A DNA stretch of 64,000 nt from Rhodanobacter sp. LX-99 (GTDB taxonomy: Bacteria; Pseudomonadota; Gammaproteobacteria; Xanthomonadales; Rhodanobacteraceae). Below, in pieces: positions 44,976 through 55,929 of the stretch; within the stretch, counting starts at the first letter, position 1; each line of letters opens with the position of its first letter. The stretch spans positions 1,178,001-1,242,000 of the forward strand of contig NZ_JAHFVL010000001.1 in the NCBI RefSeq assembly GCF_018599185.1, in the 5' to 3' direction. The translations under genes and the position numbers were made by a program. The notes under the pieces are model-generated. The model worked only from the letters and a program-made list of their open reading frames with translations, did no database searches and was not told the origin of the DNA.

Positions 44976-46857
44976 CACGGCTGTCCATCCTCGCTCGGTG
45001 CGCCGCCGTGGCGCTGCTGGTATTCCAGTTCGAACTTGCGCCGCAGCAGGGCGCCGGGGTCGTCCGGCACGCGCTGCAGGGCGTGGCGCAGGTCGGCCGG
45101 CAACTTCGCCTGCGGATCGTCCTTGGCCAGCGCGCCGAGCTGGTGCCCGGCCTTGCCGTCGCCCGGCTTCGCCAGCGCGGCGTCCATCTGCTGCTTCAAC
45201 GCCTGCCGCGCCTGTTCCGCCTGCGCCTGCTGCTCGGCCTGCTGCTGCGCGGTCTGCGGCTCGGGCTGATCGGCGCCACCCTGCTCGGACCTGCCCTGCT
45301 GCGACTCGTTTTTGCCGGACTGATCCTGCGCCTGCGACTTGCCATCCTGGCCCGGCTGGCCGGACGGCTCGGCGGCGTCCGCTGCGGACGACCGATCCTT
45401 CGCATCCTGCTTGCCGCTCTTGCCCTGCTCGCCCTGCGACGACTGGTTCTGCTTGCCGCCGTGGCCCTCGTGTTCCTTCTGGTCCGACGGCTGCTGTTGC
45501 TGCCGGCGCAGCCAGTCCTCGACCGCCTGGCGGTTCGCCTTCGCATCGGCGTTGGCCGGGTCGAGCTGCAATGCATGGTCGTAGGCCGCGAGCGCCTTCT
45601 GGTATGCGCCCTGTTTCGCCAGCGTGTTGCCGAGGTTGTACGCCGCGTCGCCGCCGGGCGCCTGCTGCAGGGCCTGCGCCGCGGCGGCGTAGTCGCCGGC
45701 GCGATACGCTGCCGCGCCACGCCAGGCGGGATCGCGCGCGAGCTGTTGCGCCTGCTTCGCGTCACCCGCGCGCAAGGCCTGTGCAGCCTGCTGGTCGCGG
45801 CGCTGCCAAAGGTCCTGCCACGTCGTCGCCGCGGCCGTAGCCGGCCATAACGGCAGCACGACCAGCGGCAGCAACAGCAGCCAGCCGCGGCGGAACGCCA
45901 GCGCCACCACCAGCAGCAGCGGCAGCAGCAGCCACGCACCGCGGTCCTGCCAGGCGTCGCCGACCTGCCCGTCGGCCAGCGTCGCCTTCGCGCTGCGCAG
46001 TTGCGCATGCAGCGCGTCGACGTCGCGCCGGTCTGCGCTCATCGCCACGTAGCGGCCCCCGCCGGCAGCGGCCAGCGCCGCGAGCGCGGCATCGTCGCGA
46101 CGGGCCAGCAGCATGCTGCCCTGCGCATCGCGCAGGAAGCCGCCATCGGGCAACGGCACCGGACCGCCCTGCGGCGTGCCCACGCCAAGCACCGACACCT
46201 GCACGCCGGCGGCGTTCGCCTTGCGCGCGGCGGCCGCGGCCGCGGCATCGGCCTGGTCGGTGATCAGCACCAGTGAACCGCCGCTGGCCTTGCCGTCGCG
46301 GATCAACTCCACGCCGCGCTCGATCGCCGCGGCCGCGTTGTCGCCGTCCACCGGCATGGTGTCCGGCGCCATCGCCTCGAGCAGGTCGTCGAGGCTGTGC
46401 GCATCGGAGGTCAACGGCGCCACCACGAAAGCCTCGCCGGCGTAGCCGACCAGCGCATTGAGGCCGTCCTGGTTGGCGCGCAGCAGGTCGCGCGCCTTGT
46501 AGCGTGCGCGATCGAGCCGGCTCGGCGCCACGTCGCGCGCCAGCATGTGTTGCGACAGCGAGATCGCCACCACCTGCGCCGCACGGCTCGCATACAGCGG
46601 CTGCTCGACGCGGCTCCATGTCGGTCCGGCCAGGGCCAGTGTGCACAGCGTCCAGCCCAGCGCGAACAGCCACAGCGGCAGGCTGCGGTTGCCGGCGCGC
46701 CCGCGCAGCAGGTGCGGCAGCAGTTCGGCATCGACCAGCCGCGACAGTTCCACCTGCGCCACGTTGCGGCGCGCGCCGAGCCAACCCAGCAGCGGCAACA
46801 GGAGCAGCGCGGCCAGCCACCACGGCCGCAGGAAATGGAATTGCTGCAGCAGTTCGC

Positions 46858-46861
<4 letters not shown>
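44975..46861 (-). CDS. batB: BatB/BatC fusion: VWA domain plus TPR
   Basis: This 628-aa protein has two N-terminal membrane helices (about 8-30 and 60-82), a von Willebrand A domain (about 90-280), another helix (about 310-345), and a C-terminal part with tetratricopeptide motifs (GDAAYNLGNTLAKQGAYQKA) and a long Gln/Ser/Lys-rich, low-complexity tail. The metal-site motif DxSxS of VWA domains reads SxSxH here (S101, S103, H105 in AISLSQHMLARDVAP), so MIDAS metal binding may be lost or changed; LITDQADAA later matches the fourth strand. It overlaps BatA (ATGA) upstream and BatD downstream. Confidence 0.88.
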
Positions 46862-47836
<975 letters not shown>

Positions 47837-47844
<8 letters not shown>

Positions 47845-48367
47845 CGGCGCGCTCCGTCGCGGCTGGCTTCCAGTTCGCCGGCTTCAACGCCAGTCGCAGC
47901 CACGACCTCACGGCCATCACGCTGGCCGCATGGTCGAACGGTGCGGGTGGTCGATAGACCTGCCGGTCCAGCGCCAGCAGCTGCTGCAGCGTGGCGGTAT
48001 CGACCGGCACCCGCGCCAGCGTCCGCCGCCAGGCGTCGCCGCGTTGTCGCGCAGCCTGCGCATCGTGTTGGCGCGCCACTCGCCGCAACAACTGGTGTAA
48101 TGCGCTCGCCAACGCAAGCCCATCGCCGTCACGCTGATGCTGCTGCGCGAACCGATCGAGTTCGCCGAGCACTTGGCGACGCTGGCGAAGCGCGCGGCGA
48201 TGCCCTCGCCACCACCAGATGCCGGCCAGCAGCAGCGCCAGTGCCAGCGCGGCGAGCAGCCACCAGCCCGGGGCCGGCGGCCACCAGGACGGCTCGGGCG
48301 GCAGATGGATATCGCGCAAATGGGGACCGGGCGGCGATGGCGCGGGCTGGGCAGACGGCGGCATCAT
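47837..48367 (-). CDS. DUF4381 membrane protein
   Basis: This 176-aa protein has a proline-rich N-terminus (PPSAQPAPSPPGPHLRDIHL), one membrane helix (about 33-52, WWLLAALALALLLAGIWWW), and a cytoplasmic C-terminal domain. DUF4381 proteins are regular members of MoxR/Bat operons between the DUF58 and BatA genes, as here. Two adjacent ATGs (48367 and 48364) can serve as the start; both overlap the DUF58 stop. Confidence 0.85.
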
Positions 48368-49299
48368 CGCGTCGGCCTCCGCGCGCCGAGCAGGCCGCTG
48401 ACCGCATCGAACGCATCGGCGGCGGTGTCGATGCTGTTCCAGCGCAGGCCCAGCGACTGCGCCAGCTCGCCCAGCCGCGCCGGACCGGCACCCAGCGCCC
48501 GCTGGAAATCGCTGCGCTGACGCTCGGACTGCAACAACACTTCGCAGCGTTCGCCGGCATGTTCCAGCGGATAGCGTCCCGGCGGGGCCGGCGCCAGTTC
48601 CAGTGCATCGGCCACCACCAGCACGCTGACCCCGGCATGCCGGCCAAGGTCAAGCAGGCGCTGCCGCGCCGATGCATCGCAGCTGAATCCGTCGCTGACC
48701 AGCAGCACGCGGCTGGCACCATGCAGCACGCGACTGGCGCGGGCCAGCGCATCGGACAACGGCTCGATCCGATCGGACGCGGGCTGCGCATCCCATTCGG
48801 CCAGCGCGCCGCACACCGCCAAGGCACCGCGCGGCCCGGCCTCCGGCCGCAGCAGCTGGTCGGCGTGGCCGAACGCCATCGCCCCGACCCGCTCGCCGGC
48901 GCGCACCGCGTACCACGCGGCGGCGGCGGCGGCGCGCGCCGCCTGCACCGACTTGAAACGCGCGCGGGTGCCGAAGCGCATACTGGCGTGAGTGTCGAGC
49001 AGGATCAGCAGGCAGCCTTCGCGATCTTCCTGGAACAGTTTGGTGTGCAGCTTGCCGCTGCGCGCGGTGAGCCGCCAGTCGAGCCGGCGCACGTCGTCGC
49101 CGGCCTGGTAGACGCGCGACTCGGCGTAGTCCATGCCGCGGCCGTATAGACGGCTGGACTGCTGACCGCTGCGCGCGGCACGGCTGAGCAGCGGCGCCAT
49201 GCGCACGCGGCCGACCCGCGCGCGCAGTGCGATCAGTTCGGCCAGTGCGACCCGGCTGCGGCCGTCGCCATCCGCACGGTGTGGCGCGACGGCGTTCAC
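48364..49299 (-). CDS. DUF58-domain protein of the MoxR/Bat operon
   Basis: This 311-aa protein has the DUF58 signature (GRGMDYAESRVYQAGDDVRR, then LDWRLTARSGKLHTKLF) and a VWA-like domain (LLILLDTHASMRFGTRARFK, where the MIDAS serine pattern D-x-H-x-S is altered). DUF58 proteins are partners of MoxR ATPases. The GTG start at 49299 overlaps the MoxR stop (GTGA), so translation is coupled. It is predicted cytoplasmic; the function is scaffolding or maturation, inferred from the operon. Confidence 0.88.
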   Translation of the reverse strand: MNAVAPHRADGDGRSRVALAELIALRARVGRVRMAPLLSRAARSGQQSSRLYGRGMDYAESRVYQAGDDVRRLDWRLTARSGKLHTKLFQEDREGCLLILLDTHASMRFGTRARFKSVQAARAAAAAAWYAVRAGERVGAMAFGHADQLLRPEAGPRGALAVCGALAEWDAQPASDRIEPLSDALARASRVLHGASRVLLVSDGFSCDASARQRLLDLGRHAGVSVLVVADALELAPAPPGRYPLEHAGERCEVLLQSERQRSDFQRALGAGPARLGELAQSLGLRWNSIDTAADAFDAVSGLLGARRPTR

Positions 49300-50291
49300 G
49301 GCAGCGGCACGAGATCCAGCAGGCGGTCGATCACCTGGTCCGGCCGCACGCCCTCGGCTTCCGCTTCGTAGCTGAGCAGCACGCGATGGCGCAGCACTTC
49401 GTGGGCGATCGCGTGCACGTCTTCCGGCAGCACGTAATCGCGACCGGCCAGCCACGCCTGCGCGCGCGAGCAGCGGTCCAGCGCGATGGTGGCGCGCGGA
49501 CTGCCGCCCCAGGCGATCCAGCGCTTCAGCTCGGGACCGTAGCGGCCGGCGTCGCGGGTGGCCAGCACCAGCTGGGTCAGGTATTCCTCCAGCGCCGGCG
49601 CCATGTGCACCGCCATCGCCGCATCGCGCGCGGCGAACACGTCGGCCTGGCTCAGCAACGCCGGCGGCGCGGCGACGGGATGAGCGCGGCGACTGGCCTG
49701 GCCGCGCGCCAGCTTGAGGATCGCCAGCTCGGCGACCGCATCCGGATAACCGATCGTCACGTGCATCAGGAAGCGATCGAGCTGGGCCTCCGGCAGGGTG
49801 AACGTGCCTTCCTGCTCGATCGGGTTTTGCGTCGCCATCACCATGAACAACTCGGGCAGCGGCCAGGTGCGGCGGCCGACGGTGATCTGCTGCTCGGCCA
49901 TCGCCTCCAGCAGCGCGGACTGCACCTTGGCCGGCGCACGGTTGATCTCGTCGGCCAGGACGATGTTGTGGAACAGCGGGCCGCGCTCGAACTCGAAGCT
50001 GCCGGACTGCGGGCGGAACACGTCGGTGCCGGTGAGGTCGGCCGGCAGCAGGTCGGGGGTGAACTGCACGCGATGGAAGTCCGCCTCGATGCGCGCCGCC
50101 AGCGCCTTCACCGCCGTGGTCTTGGCCAGGCCCGGCGCACCCTCGACCAGCAGGTGACCGTCGGCCAGCAAGGCCACCAGCAGGCAGTCGATCAAATGCG
50201 GCTGGCCGATGATGCATTGCTGCAGGTCGTCGCGCAGTTGCACGAACGACTGCTGCAGGCGAGTCGGCGTTGAGGTTTCGGGCATATCCAT
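49296..50291 (-). CDS. moxR: MoxR-family AAA+ ATPase
   Basis: This 331-aa ATPase has Walker A EGAPGLAKTT, Walker B in VLADEINRAPAKVQSALLEA, the sensor MVMATQNPIEQEG and the C-terminal lid with GGSPRATIALDRCSRA. MoxR proteins act as chaperone-like remodelers for VWA-domain partners. It is the first gene of a six-gene operon extending to batD. Starts at 50291 (MDMPETS) or 50285 (MPETS) are both possible; no strong Shine-Dalgarno is present. Confidence 0.95.
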   Translation of the reverse strand: MDMPETSTPTRLQQSFVQLRDDLQQCIIGQPHLIDCLLVALLADGHLLVEGAPGLAKTTAVKALAARIEADFHRVQFTPDLLPADLTGTDVFRPQSGSFEFERGPLFHNIVLADEINRAPAKVQSALLEAMAEQQITVGRRTWPLPELFMVMATQNPIEQEGTFTLPEAQLDRFLMHVTIGYPDAVAELAILKLARGQASRRAHPVAAPPALLSQADVFAARDAAMAVHMAPALEEYLTQLVLATRDAGRYGPELKRWIAWGGSPRATIALDRCSRAQAWLAGRDYVLPEDVHAIAHEVLRHRVLLSYEAEAEGVRPDQVIDRLLDLVPLP

Positions 50292-50424
50292 GAGCGGGTT
50301 CCGTTCTTGACGTGACAGCGGCGCAGCCCGGTGCGCGGCAGGACGCAGCGGACCGGATGGCGTGCTACAGACCATCGGCAACGCAGGAAGTTTAATCGGC
50401 CTTGGGCAGCCTGGCCTCTGCGCA

Positions 50425-50455
50425 CAAAAAAAGAGGCGGCCGAAGCCGCCTCTTT
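50425..50455 (-). terminator. Rho-independent terminator after pilQ
   Basis: On the minus strand AGAGGCGGC and GCCGCCTCT arms (50445-50453 and 50432-50440) with a 4-base loop are followed by seven Ts. It lies 20 bases past the pilQ stop. Confidence 0.92.
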
Positions 50456-50473
50456 CACTGCAAGCTTGCGCGA

Positions 50474-52651
50474 TTACTGCAACGTGTCGCTGAGGATGCG
50501 CGGCGTCACGAAGATCAGCAGCTCGGCCTTGGTATTGGTCCGCGATGTCTTGCGGAACAGTATCCCAATGCCGGGAATGTCGCCCAGGCCGGGAACCTTG
50601 GTCATGGTGTTGGACTTGTTGATCTCGTAGATGCCGCCCAGCACCACGGTCTGCCCGTTGTCGACCAGCACCGAGGTGTTGATCTCGCGGGTGTCGATGG
50701 TCGGGATCTTGCCGCTGCCCGGCGCATCCACGTAGCCGGCCAGCGCGTCCTTCTTGACGTTGATCATCAGGTAGACGCGGTTGTCGGCGGTGATCGTCGG
50801 GGTCACCTTCAGCTCCAGCACGGCGTCCTTGAACTGCACCGTGGCGGTGCCGCTGCCGGCGCCGCTGCCGGCGCTGTTCTGGAACGTGACGTAGCCGATT
50901 TCCTGGCCCTGGCGGATCACCGCTTCCTGCTGGTTGGCGGTAATCACGCGCGGGCTGGAGATCACCTCGCCGCGACCCTCGGTCTGCGCCGCGGAGAGCT
51001 CCAGGTCTATCGCGTAGTTGGCGCCGAGGATGGCCAGACCGAAGGTGCCGGCCGCCGGATTGACCGGCAGGTTCACGTTGAGGCCGCCCGAGGTCACGTT
51101 GCCGCCGCCGATGCCGGCAGTCAGCGCCGGCGTGGCCGTGGCGGCGTTCTGGAACTCGGTGTTGTTGACCCGGCCGTTGACGCCGAACTTGGCGCCCAGC
51201 TCGCGGGTGAAGTCGTCGCTGGCGACCACGATGCGCGACTCGATCAGCACCTGCTGCACCGGCTTGTCCAGCACCGCGATCAGTTCGCGCAGCTGCCGGA
51301 TCTTCTCGGGCGTGTCGTTGAGCAGCAGCGTGTTGGTGCGCTCGTCGAACGACACGCTGCCACGCGGCGACAGGAAGCCGCGCTGGGTGTTGCCGCCGCT
51401 GGCGCCGCCACCGCCCTGCTTGCTGCCGCTGGTCAGCAGCGTGGCAATATCGGCCGCCTTGCCGTAGCTGATCGGTACGTAGTCGGTGACCAGCTCGGCG
51501 GTGTCCTGCGCCTTCAGCTTGGCGTCGGCCACGTCCTGTTCGTACTTGGCCAGCTCGGCCTGCGGCGCGACCCACACCACGTTGCCGTTGCGGCGCTTGT
51601 CCAGGCTCTTGGCGCGCAGGATCACGTCCAGCGCCTGATCCCACGGCACGTTGACCAGGCGCAGGGTGACGCTGCCGCCGACGCTGTCGGAGGCGACCAG
51701 GTTGAGGCCGGAGATGTCCGCGATCAGCTGCAGCGCCGAACGCACCGGGATATCCTGGAAGTTGAAAGTGACGCGCTTGCCGCTGTAGCTCGGCTCCTGG
51801 CCCAGCTTGGCCAGCTTGGCGTCCTTGGCGTCGGCTTTCTTCGGCGCCACTTCGACCACGTACTGGTCGGCCGTCTGGTAGGCCGAAGTCTCGACGTCGC
51901 CCTTGACCGCGATTTCCATGCGCGCACCGCCGCCGTTGCCGGCGCGCGTGACGATGGACTGCACCGGCGTGGCGAAGTCCAGCGTATCCAGGCGCTGGGC
52001 GAGGTTGGCCGGCAGGTTCGCGTGGTCGACGGTGACTAAGACCTTGTCGCCCTTGCGGGTCATTTCGGCATTCGCGCCGCTGCCGCTGAAGTCGATCAGC
52101 ACGCGGCCTTCGCCGTTCGGGCCGCGACGGAAGTCGATGTTGGAGATGGCTGGACCGGCCGATGACGACGGCAAGGCCTTGGTCGGGTCGATCGTGGACG
52201 CGGTGGTCACGGACTGGTCCGTGCTGCCGTTGTTGACGGTCAGCACCAGGCTGTTGCCTTCGACGCGCGAGCGGTAGCTCGACTCGCGCATCAGCTCGAC
52301 CACCACGCGGGTGCGTCCGCCGGCCGATACCGCGGATACGCCGGAGGTCGAGCCCTTGCCGATGTCCAGATGACGCGGGGCCGCGTTGTCGGTGTCGGCG
52401 AAGTCGACCGCGATGCGCGGCGGGTTGCCGGTGGTGAAGATCTTCGGCTGCGGCACCGGGCCATCGCCGAAGTCCATGTGCAGTTCGACGCTGCCGCCAG
52501 GCAGTGCGTCGTAGCTGATGTTCTTCAGCGTGGTGGTGGCTGCCATCGCGGCGCTGGCCCAGGTGGCGCCGGCGATCAGCAGGCCCATCAACATGTAACG
52601 GCTCGCATGGCGCATGACACGGCCCCGGACGGATTGGATTTGGTTGGTCAT
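50474..52651 (-). CDS. pilQ: Type IV pilus secretin PilQ
   Basis: This 725-aa outer-membrane secretin forms the pore for the type IV pilus. Seen: a signal sequence (about 18-38), two AMIN domains in the first 300 residues, the STN/N0 domain with SGLNLVASDSVGGSVTLRL, an N1 module, and the C-terminal secretin domain with VQQVLIESRIVVASDDFTRE and VPGLGDIPGIGILFR. It is the last gene of the pilMNOPQ operon and starts 20 bases after pilP. Several in-frame ATGs lie near the start; the first (52651) is used. Confidence 0.96.
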   Translation of the reverse strand: MTNQIQSVRGRVMRHASRYMLMGLLIAGATWASAAMAATTTLKNISYDALPGGSVELHMDFGDGPVPQPKIFTTGNPPRIAVDFADTDNAAPRHLDIGKGSTSGVSAVSAGGRTRVVVELMRESSYRSRVEGNSLVLTVNNGSTDQSVTTASTIDPTKALPSSSAGPAISNIDFRRGPNGEGRVLIDFSGSGANAEMTRKGDKVLVTVDHANLPANLAQRLDTLDFATPVQSIVTRAGNGGGARMEIAVKGDVETSAYQTADQYVVEVAPKKADAKDAKLAKLGQEPSYSGKRVTFNFQDIPVRSALQLIADISGLNLVASDSVGGSVTLRLVNVPWDQALDVILRAKSLDKRRNGNVVWVAPQAELAKYEQDVADAKLKAQDTAELVTDYVPISYGKAADIATLLTSGSKQGGGGASGGNTQRGFLSPRGSVSFDERTNTLLLNDTPEKIRQLRELIAVLDKPVQQVLIESRIVVASDDFTRELGAKFGVNGRVNNTEFQNAATATPALTAGIGGGNVTSGGLNVNLPVNPAAGTFGLAILGANYAIDLELSAAQTEGRGEVISSPRVITANQQEAVIRQGQEIGYVTFQNSAGSGAGSGTATVQFKDAVLELKVTPTITADNRVYLMINVKKDALAGYVDAPGSGKIPTIDTREINTSVLVDNGQTVVLGGIYEINKSNTMTKVPGLGDIPGIGILFRKTSRTNTKAELLIFVTPRILSDTLQ

Positions 52652-52670
52652 TGCATCAGCCCCTGTCTAC

Positions 52671-53216
52671 CTATTTCGCGTCAAGCGCGATGCTGGCCGG
52701 ACGTTCCATCCAGCCACCATTCCCGTTGGATACCAGCTCGACCAGATCGATATGGTCCTCGCTGATCGCCGTGATGTGCCCGTAGTTCTGGCCCATGTAT
52801 TCGTTGACATGGACTCGATGGATCACACCACCCGGGTCCTTGACCAGTACCTCCATGCCCGCACCGGTACCGACCGTGCCGACCATCTTCAGGCTGTCCA
52901 GCGCGAACAGCTCCAGCGGCTGCTTGGCGCGGTTGGCATCGGGCCGCGGGCCGCTGGTGGCGCTGTTGTTCTCCAGCTCGGCCGTGCTCGGGCTGAACGG
53001 ATCACGCCGGTCCTGGTCGTCGTACTTGAACGTCTCGAACGTCTTGATCACCGGCAACGGCTGGATCGGCGCGCCCTTCTTGGCCTTTTCCTGGGCGACC
53101 CAGGTGCGCAGGTCGGACATGCCGCGGGTACAACCGGCCAACACCAGCACGGCAGCCAGCATCAGCAACAGACGCGCCACGCGGGTCGGCTTGATGGCAG
53201 TCAACTTGTTCATCAT
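52671..53216 (-). CDS. pilP: Type IV pilus assembly lipoprotein PilP
   Basis: This 181-aa inner-membrane lipoprotein has a lipobox (LVLAGCTRG, C29) and a C-terminal beta domain (about 75-170, DSLKMVGTVGTGAGMEVLVK and YMGQNYGHITAI) that docks to the secretin PilQ. It links PilNO to PilQ. The start overlaps the pilO stop by 4 bases (ATGA). Confidence 0.95.
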   Translation of the reverse strand: MMNKLTAIKPTRVARLLLMLAAVLVLAGCTRGMSDLRTWVAQEKAKKGAPIQPLPVIKTFETFKYDDQDRRDPFSPSTAELENNSATSGPRPDANRAKQPLELFALDSLKMVGTVGTGAGMEVLVKDPGGVIHRVHVNEYMGQNYGHITAISEDHIDLVELVSNGNGGWMERPASIALDAK

Positions 53217-53869
53217 TTCGCGCCCCCCGCCTTCTTGCCGGCGCCAGCAGTGGAGCTCTCTTCGTCATCCAGATAACGGTAGGTCTTCACGGTGCCCTGC
53301 AGGACCAGCTGGCCGCTCGAGGTGCCATCGCCCTTGCTGGGCGTTTTCGGCGTCAGCGAGACGTCATGCAGGGTCAGGATCACCACCCGCGGCAACGACG
53401 CCACGCCGCTGATGAACGCGCCGAACTGGTGGTAGGTGCCGGTCATGCGCAACGTGATCGGCTTCTCCGCGTAGAAGTCCTTCGGGGTTTCCGGGCCGGG
53501 CTGGAACAGCTCGGTCTCCAGGCCGGCGGACTGCGCGGTCTGCGAGATGTCGATCAGCAGTTCGGGCATTTCGGTCTTGCTGGGCAGCTGGCGCAGCAGC
53601 TGGCGCAGCATGTCCTGCATCTCGTCGAGTTGCTGTTGCAGCGCCTCCAGGTTGACCGACTTGGCCTGCTTGGTGGAGAACTCCTGCTTGAGCTGGTTTT
53701 CCTTGCCGACCAGCGTATTCAGGCTGTCCTGCTGGTCGCTGACGAAGAAGTACCAGCCCACCAGCAGTACGAAGCCCAGCAGCAGGACGGTGAAGAAGAT
53801 CTTGACCGATTGCGGCCAGCCGCCGACGTTGTTGCGGTCGAGGTTCTGGATATCGTTGATGAAACTCAT
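53213..53869 (-). CDS. pilO: Type IV pilus alignment protein PilO
   Basis: This 218-aa bitopic protein has one membrane helix (about 24-46, IFFTVLLLGFVLLVGWYFFV), a coiled coil (about 50-95) and a periplasmic ferredoxin-like domain. It pairs with PilN. Its ATG overlaps the pilN stop (ATGA), and its stop overlaps the pilP start. The C-terminus ends in a short low-complexity tail (AGAGKKAGGAK). Confidence 0.95.
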   Translation of the reverse strand: MSFINDIQNLDRNNVGGWPQSVKIFFTVLLLGFVLLVGWYFFVSDQQDSLNTLVGKENQLKQEFSTKQAKSVNLEALQQQLDEMQDMLRQLLRQLPSKTEMPELLIDISQTAQSAGLETELFQPGPETPKDFYAEKPITLRMTGTYHQFGAFISGVASLPRVVILTLHDVSLTPKTPSKGDGTSSGQLVLQGTVKTYRYLDDEESSTAGAGKKAGGAK

Positions 53870-54599
53870 GATCCGGCACCTCCCGTGGCAGCTGGCGCAC
53901 TCACCGGCCTGGCTTCCGGAGTGGCCGTTGTCGCAGGTTTCGCCGGCAGGGTGGTCGCCGCCTTGGCTGCCGCACCGAGCGCCGCCGGTACCGCCGGAGC
54001 CGCGCCGGAACTGGCGCCAGCCGGCAACACCGGGGTCTTACCGTCGGTTTCGTCGGACTTCGGCTTGCTCAGCAGCACGTTCAGGCCAAACTCGTACGGC
54101 ATGCGGGTGCCGTTATGCGTGTTTTCGGTCTTGCGCAGATCGGCGTGGCCCATCCACGGCGAAGTCTCGATGTTGCGCATGTACTCGGCGACGCTGGCGT
54201 TGGACTGCGCCACGCCGTCGAGCGACATCGACTGGCCGCCCTGTTTCAGACCGGTCAGCCGCGCGCTGGTGGGAATCGTCTTCACCAGTTCGTCGAACAG
54301 ATGCACCATCTGCGAACGGTCGGCCTGCAACTGCTCGATGATCTGCTTGCGCGCGAGCAGGTGCTCGCGCACCTTTTCCAGGTCCTTGATCTTGGCGATG
54401 CGCACGTCCAGCTGCTTGATCTCGGTCTGCAGGTAGGCGTTGCGCTCGTTCTGGTTGTCGATGCGCTGATCCATCCAGAAGACCCACAGCAGCAGCACGC
54501 CCAGTCCCACCACGAAGGCGGCGACGAGCTGCATGTAGAACTCGCGTTCGCGTTGCTTGCGCCGCTCGGCGCGCCACGGAAGTAGATTGACGTGTGCCA

Positions 54600-54600
<1 letters not shown>
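53866..54600 (-). CDS. pilN: Type IV pilus alignment protein PilN
   Basis: This 244-aa protein has the short N-terminal motif INLLPWR-like VNLLPWRAERRKQRERE that binds PilM, one membrane helix (about 24-43), a coiled coil (about 45-90) and a periplasmic domain. An Ala/Pro/Thr-rich C-terminal tail of about 60 residues is longer than usual. The ATG overlaps the pilM stop by one base (TGATG). Confidence 0.95.
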
Positions 54601-55746
<1,146 letters not shown>

Positions 55747-55929
55747 CGGTCTACGGGAACTTTCTCAAGTAATTGGCGTGATGCCCGCCACATTTATAGG
55801 GAAGCCCCTCTTGGCCTGACCCTTGCTTTGGAGGCCAGCTTTTGTATTGGTCGACCGCTGCTCATGTGGGGAATACTCCTACATCTATACTCTGTCATGT
55901 TTTGACTCAGGTCTCGCTATCCCCACACC